Source of the DNA: CAINEC01 sp046303115
GTDB lineage: Bacteria > Bacteroidota > Bacteroidia > AKYH767-A > OLB10
Direction: 5' to 3'
Length of the DNA: 9,582 nt
Assembly: GCA_046303115.1 (NCBI GenBank)
Contig: JBKCGZ010000136.1
Span: 1-9,582, forward strand
Positions 6,784-9,582 of the stretch are shown one piece after another (within the stretch, counting starts at the first letter, position 1; every line of letters starts with the position of its first letter). The position numbers were made by a program, and so were the translations under genes. The notes beneath the pieces were generated by a model. The model had not been told where the DNA came from and did no database searches. It worked only from the letters and a program-made list of their open reading frames with translations.

Positions 6784-7482
6784 TTAAATATTTTTTGTTT
6801 CGCCGATAGTGAACAAGTGTAAGTCATTGCCCGCCATTTGAAATTTAGCAGCAGCTTCAACTGTATCAATTTTAATATATCCGAAGGTATCGTAATGCAT
6901 TCCGATAATCTGCTGACAATTGATAAATTCTGCTGCTATTAACGCATTATCAATTCCCATTGTAAAATTGTTTCCAATTGGAAGGAAAGCGAAATCAATA
7001 CTTTTATACTCTCCAATTAATTTCATGTCGTAAGTTAGAGCCGTATCGCCAGCATAATAGAAATTCCCTTCAGCACTTTCAATTAAAAAACCCATTGGAT
7101 TTCCACCATAAGTCCCATCAGGCAAAACACTACTATGAACCGCCACTACGCATTTTACTTTGAATTTATTTCCATTATCATCCGCATCAAAGAACCAATG
7201 TCCTCCGATATTCATAGGATGACTTTTTTCCACACCTTGATTCGTCAACCAATCTACAATTTCATAGTTGGAAACGACCGTTGCATTGTTTTGTTGTGCC
7301 AGCATAACTGCATCCGCAATATGATCTTGATGTCCGTGAGAAATCAAAATATAATCCGCCTGAATGGCAGCCACATCGATATCCTTAGCTAATTCATTAT
7401 ATGTTATAAACGGGTCAAACAAAATCGTTTTTTGTCCGATTTTAACTGAAAAACAAGAATGTCCGTAATAAGTAATTTCCAT
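6784..7482 (-). CDS. UPF0173-family metal-dependent hydrolase (metallo-beta-lactamase fold)
   Basis: The 232-residue protein begins MEITYYGHSCFSV, the usual opening of the UPF0173/YtkL hydrolases. Metal-binding residues of the fold are present: the SHGHQDH motif (48-54, with His49, His51, Asp53, His54), His116 in AVHSS, Asp146 in YAGDT and His196 in GMHYDT. The two-metal hydrolase centre thus seems intact; the substrate is not known for this family. An ATG at 7512 would add ten residues (MFVAERPRII), but the family starts at MEITYYGH and a TATCTTTG promoter-like box overlaps that upstream ATG, so 7482 is preferred. Its stop lies 21 bases before parA, so it appears to be the first gene of a three-gene operon with parA and parB. 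A functional link to segregation is not implied. Confidence 0.9.
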   Translation of the reverse strand: MEITYYGHSCFSVKIGQKTILFDPFITYNELAKDIDVAAIQADYILISHGHQDHIADAVMLAQQNNATVVSNYEIVDWLTNQGVEKSHPMNIGGHWFFDADDNGNKFKVKCVVAVHSSVLPDGTYGGNPMGFLIESAEGNFYYAGDTALTYDMKLIGEYKSIDFAFLPIGNNFTMGIDNALIAAEFINCQQIIGMHYDTFGYIKIDTVEAAAKFQMAGNDLHLFTIGETKNI

Positions 7483-7509
7483 AATTATCCGTGGCCTTTC
7501 GGCAACGAA

Positions 7510-7517
7510 CAAAGATA
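7510..7517 (-). promoter_or_regulatory. Likely -7 promoter box of the hydrolase-parA-parB operon
   Basis: The minus strand reads TATCTTTG, a full TAnnTTTG match, with ATG 7482 about 27 bases downstream. The expected start of transcription near 7503 would give a leader of about 20 bases. A clear TTG at the -33 position is lacking (TTA occurs near 7541). No other good box is seen before parA or parB. Confidence 0.5.
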
Positions 7518-7541
7518 AGAAACGGGGAGGGGCTTATCTAA

Positions 7542-7568
7542 TGTTTTTTATTGCAAATAGAAAAAACA
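7542..7568 (-). terminator. AT-rich hairpin, possible weak terminator of the repeat-protein gene
   Basis: TGTTTTTT (7542-7549) and AAAAAACA (7561-7568) are perfect inverted repeats, and TATT (7549-7552) with AATA (7556-7559) can extend the pairing around a GCA loop. The hairpin lies about 45 bases after the stop of the 7612-9054 gene. It has almost no G-C pairs, so termination would be weak and some read-through into the hydrolase operon is possible. Confidence 0.3.
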
Positions 7569-7611
7569 ATGAACAAAATCAGGTGTATTTATCAACAATT
7601 TCACTTCGATA

Positions 7612-9054
7612 CTAACGCACCAAGGTAACATGTCCTTTTTTCTTGATATCAACAAAGCTTCCTGAATCGTAGCCTTTGTACTTCAAAATATAATAGTAAA
7701 CACCTGTAGGAGCGTCTTTCCCTTCAAAAGTTCCATCCCATGATATGTCTGGATTAGTACTTTTAAAAATTTCTTGACCTAATCGATTATAAATGGTGAA
7801 ATCAGCAGTGAAATCAGTGCAATTATAAGTATAATTAAAGGTCTCGTTTTTATTATCTCGGTTAGGAGAAAAGGCCGTTGGAATGTAAACGAAACAGTTA
7901 CAAACTTCTAAAATCACATTCACAGAATCTGCATCACTACCACATTGGTTTTGTGCTAACACATAGTATTGCGCAGGTTGATTAGGCTGAATAGTAGATG
8001 TGGTTTCTCCTGTCGACCATTGATAAGTAGCTCCGTAATTATAAGCATCTAACAGGTAAGGCTGACCATAACATAAGATGGTATCTTCTCCTAATTCGAC
8101 AATTGGTTGCTCTTGTTGATCAATGATAATCGTGTCTCTTCCAATACAAGCCCCCACCTGCACATTTACAGAATAGGTTCCTGGATCGGTAATAAAATAA
8201 TAGGCATTGTTTGAACCGTCTTGCCAAACGTAAGTAGCATTGGGTGTCGTAGCATCTAAAAACAAAGGAATTCCTTTACAAAGTGTTGTATCATTTCCAA
8301 AATTGATAGCTGGCACCGGATCAAAAATCAAATCCACCTGATCAGTTCCCGTACAACCAGCAACTGTCACCTCCGCAATATAGGTCCCTGTAGTTGCAGC
8401 AACTAAACTCGAATTCGTACTACCGTCCTGCCATAGATAAGTAGCATTCGGCCAGAACGCATTGAGATTAATCGTTTGTCCATCGCAATAAGAAGCATTT
8501 GTCCCTAAATTAACATCAGGAATTTGTACCCATGTAATATCAACGGTATCTATTCCAACACAACCTTGTGCATCAGTAACTGTTACAATTACCTGCTCTG
8601 TACTATCAACTACATAGTTAATCCCCGTACTTCCATCGCTCCATAAATAATTGTAGGTATTAGAGGTTCCAGGATTTAATAATTGCGTTGTCCCTTCGCA
8701 CAAATTGAAATTACTCCCTAAGTTAGGTTGCGGACTATTCACAATCTGAATCGTTTTTCTGCAGGTGTCACCGATGCCACCTGTGTAGGCAATCATCGTT
8801 ACAGTGTACGAAGTTGGATTACTAAATATATGCGTAGCAAATGGGCCAGAAGCAAAATTGGCAATACCACTATTGATGTCTCCAAAATCCCATCGAACGG
8901 AATCTGGTGGAGTGCTTATTAAATTGAAAGAAGTTAAGGATGTATAGCAAGTATCGGCATAACTGAAATCGGATGTGCCAGCTATCGACAATGTAAACTT
9001 CATCGAAAAAAGGAATAAGACAAATAATATTTTATGGGTAGCGGCTTTCATCAC
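7612..9054 (-). CDS. Secreted PKD/Ig-like repeat protein with gliding-type (CHU_C) T9SS sorting domain
   Basis: The protein has 480 residues. MMKAATHKILFVLFLFSMKFTLSIAG is a Sec signal peptide; Met2 is an equally good start. Residues about 28-105 form a PKD-like domain (SVRWDFGDINSG at 52-63). Four repeats of about 70 residues follow (107-385), each with a [VI]xLG-N-xxC-xG opening, a Y-x-W-x-[DT]G core and a G-x-Y-x-V strand, and each with two cysteines about 44 apart. The end (about 388-480) has VYIPTAFSPNRDNKNETF, TIYNRLGQEIF, SWDGTFEGKDAPTGVYYYILKY and a basic finish: the gliding motility-associated C-terminal domain (type B T9SS signal). Such proteins are surface adhesins or structural surface proteins; a specific ligand cannot be told. 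No enzyme domain is visible. It lies alone between a divergent M16 gene and the hydrolase operon. Confidence 0.9.
   Translation of the reverse strand: MMKAATHKILFVLFLFSMKFTLSIAGTSDFSYADTCYTSLTSFNLISTPPDSVRWDFGDINSGIANFASGPFATHIFSNPTSYTVTMIAYTGGIGDTCRKTIQIVNSPQPNLGSNFNLCEGTTQLLNPGTSNTYNYLWSDGSTGINYVVDSTEQVIVTVTDAQGCVGIDTVDITWVQIPDVNLGTNASYCDGQTINLNAFWPNATYLWQDGSTNSSLVAATTGTYIAEVTVAGCTGTDQVDLIFDPVPAINFGNDTTLCKGIPLFLDATTPNATYVWQDGSNNAYYFITDPGTYSVNVQVGACIGRDTIIIDQQEQPIVELGEDTILCYGQPYLLDAYNYGATYQWSTGETTSTIQPNQPAQYYVLAQNQCGSDADSVNVILEVCNCFVYIPTAFSPNRDNKNETFNYTYNCTDFTADFTIYNRLGQEIFKSTNPDISWDGTFEGKDAPTGVYYYILKYKGYDSGSFVDIKKKGHVTLVR
7615..7893 (-). other. Gliding motility-associated C-terminal domain (CHU_C-like, T9SS type B)
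   Basis: Residues 388-480 of the repeat protein show the recognisable order of this domain: IPTAFSPN-D-N-TF at the start, a YNRLGQ-IF strand, WDGTF-GK-APTGVYYY, and a lysine-rich last strand (KKKGHVTLVR). In Flavobacterium, proteins with this ending are exported by T9SS, often to the outer surface with help of a SprF-like partner. No sprF-like gene is adjacent here. Confidence 0.85.
7900..8733 (-). repeat. Four tandem ~70-residue Ig-like protein repeats
   Basis: Repeat openings fall at residues 111 (NLGSNFNLC), 182 (NLGTNASYC), 251 (NFGNDTTLC) and 320 (LGEDTILC), giving steady spacing of about 69-70. Repeats two and three are the most alike, both with Y-x-WQDGS. The cysteine pairs are 119/165, 190/234, 259/303 and 328/371. 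The similarity is clear in protein but the DNA has diverged, so this is not a young duplication. Confidence 0.8.
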
Positions 9055-9120
9055 CTTACAAAAATCAAAAAAATACTTCGGTAATCAAATTTTTTATCAA
9101 TGTTATAATGGCCAAACTAT

Positions 9121-9128
9121 TACTTTTG
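9121..9128 (+). promoter_or_regulatory. Possible -7 promoter box for the M16 peptidase gene
   Basis: TACTTTTG fits TAnnTTTG and lies 17 bases before ATG 9146, giving a short leader. No TTG is seen at the usual upstream spacing. The 91-bp gap 9055-9145 should also hold the promoter of the divergent repeat-protein gene, for which no strict box was found. Confidence 0.45.
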
Positions 9129-9145
9129 ACAAAAATTTTAGAACA

Positions 9146-9582
9146 ATGAAAAACAGATTAGTCTTAATTACAATTTTAATCGTTTCGTCTTTAGCAGGTT
9201 ATACTCAGAGTAAGTTAACTTACGATACTGTCCCAGGCGATCCATTACATGCAAGAATTTATACCCTTGAGAATGGTTTAAAGGTCTATCTTTCGGTTTA
9301 TAAAGACGCACCTCGCTTCCAGTCGATGATAGGAGTGAAGGCAGGAAGTAAGTTCGACCCCGTTGACCATACCGGTCTTGCTCACTATTTAGAGCATATG
9401 CTTTTTAAGGGAAGCGACAAATACGGAACGCAGAATTATTCGATGGAAGCTCCTTTACTTGATAGCATCGAAGCGCTTTATGAATTATATGGAGCGACAA
9501 AAGATCCGCTTAAGCGACAAGAAATTTATCATCGTATCGATTCAGTATCTGGAGTAGCAGCGCAGTATGCAATTCCAAATGA
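9146..9582 (+). CDS. M16-family zinc metallopeptidase, N-terminal part (runs off window)
   Basis: The first 145 residues are present, with no stop before the window edge. MKNRLVLITILIVSSLAGYTQ is a Sec signal peptide, placing the enzyme in the periplasm or outer membrane. The body starts like the M16 (insulinase/pitrilysin) family: ARIYTLENGLKVYLS (36-50), SMIGVKAGSKFDP (60-72), then the inverted zinc motif HYLEH (80-84) inside TGLAHYLEHMLFKGSDKYG (76-94). His80 and His84 would bind zinc and Glu83 would be the catalytic base; the third ligand, a downstream Glu, lies beyond the window. The segment after 94 (ALYELYGATKDPLKRQEIYHRID) is typical of long bacterial M16 proteins with two or more M16 domains. 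The start at 9146 is supported by the promoter-like box and signal peptide. The true length and substrate cannot be seen. Confidence 0.93.
   Translation, partial: MKNRLVLITILIVSSLAGYTQSKLTYDTVPGDPLHARIYTLENGLKVYLSVYKDAPRFQSMIGVKAGSKFDPVDHTGLAHYLEHMLFKGSDKYGTQNYSMEAPLLDSIEALYELYGATKDPLKRQEIYHRIDSVSGVAAQYAIPN

Noticed and set aside
7483..7512. Upstream ATG at 7512 for the UPF0173 hydrolase
   Set aside because: The family starts at MEITYYGH, and the promoter-like box at 7510-7517 overlaps this ATG.
1..9582. tRNA, rRNA, CRISPR, insertion sequence, riboswitch
   Set aside because: No cloverleaf, direct-repeat array, transposase motif or known riboswitch core was seen by reading both strands; all gaps are short.

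Overview
The window looks like chromosomal DNA of a Bacteroidota bacterium, most likely Flavobacteriales or a relative such as the Crocinitomicaceae. The reasons are AT-rich DNA, start codons without clear Shine-Dalgarno sequences, several promoter-like TAnnTTTG (-7) boxes just upstream of genes, and two secreted proteins ending in type IX secretion (T9SS) sorting domains, one type A and one gliding/CHU_C-like type B. No RNA gene, insertion sequence, CRISPR array or phage gene was seen. Gene density is high and every gap is shorter than 140 bp.

Layout. Positions 1-104 hold the 5' end of mnmE (tRNA-modification GTPase) on the minus strand, cut by the window edge. A strand-specific terminator hairpin separates it from a long minus-strand gene (163-2298) for a secreted protein with a beta-sandwich domain, a PhoX/DUF839 phosphatase-like propeller and a T9SS tail. 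Divergent from it, a plus-strand cluster encodes a DUF218/ElyC-SanA-like membrane protein (2455-3228), a lipoprotein of the Ca2+-dependent phosphoinositide phospholipase C family (3259-4452) and a small lipoprotein with a C2-like fold (4457-4930). A strong two-way terminator (4949-4980) closes this cluster and also the convergent minus-strand operon, which reads from 7482 down to 4999: UPF0173 metallo-beta-lactamase-fold hydrolase, parA, parB. Upstream, on the same strand, lies a T9SS-exported PKD/Ig-like repeat protein (7612-9054). The window ends in the N-terminal part of a plus-strand M16 zinc peptidase (9146 onward).

Function. parA and parB are the chromosome segregation pair, and mnmE and the hydrolase look like housekeeping genes. 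The accessory interest is in 163-4930: a PhoX-like secreted protein, a Ca2+-dependent PI-PLC-like lipoprotein and a C2-like lipoprotein, all surface or periplasmic and all plausibly calcium-dependent. The C2-like partner is the nearest thing here to an undescribed system. In eukaryotic PI-PLCs the catalytic and C2 domains sit on one chain, whereas here they seem to be two adjacent lipoproteins in one transcription unit. That functional link is an inference from motif and gene order, not proven.
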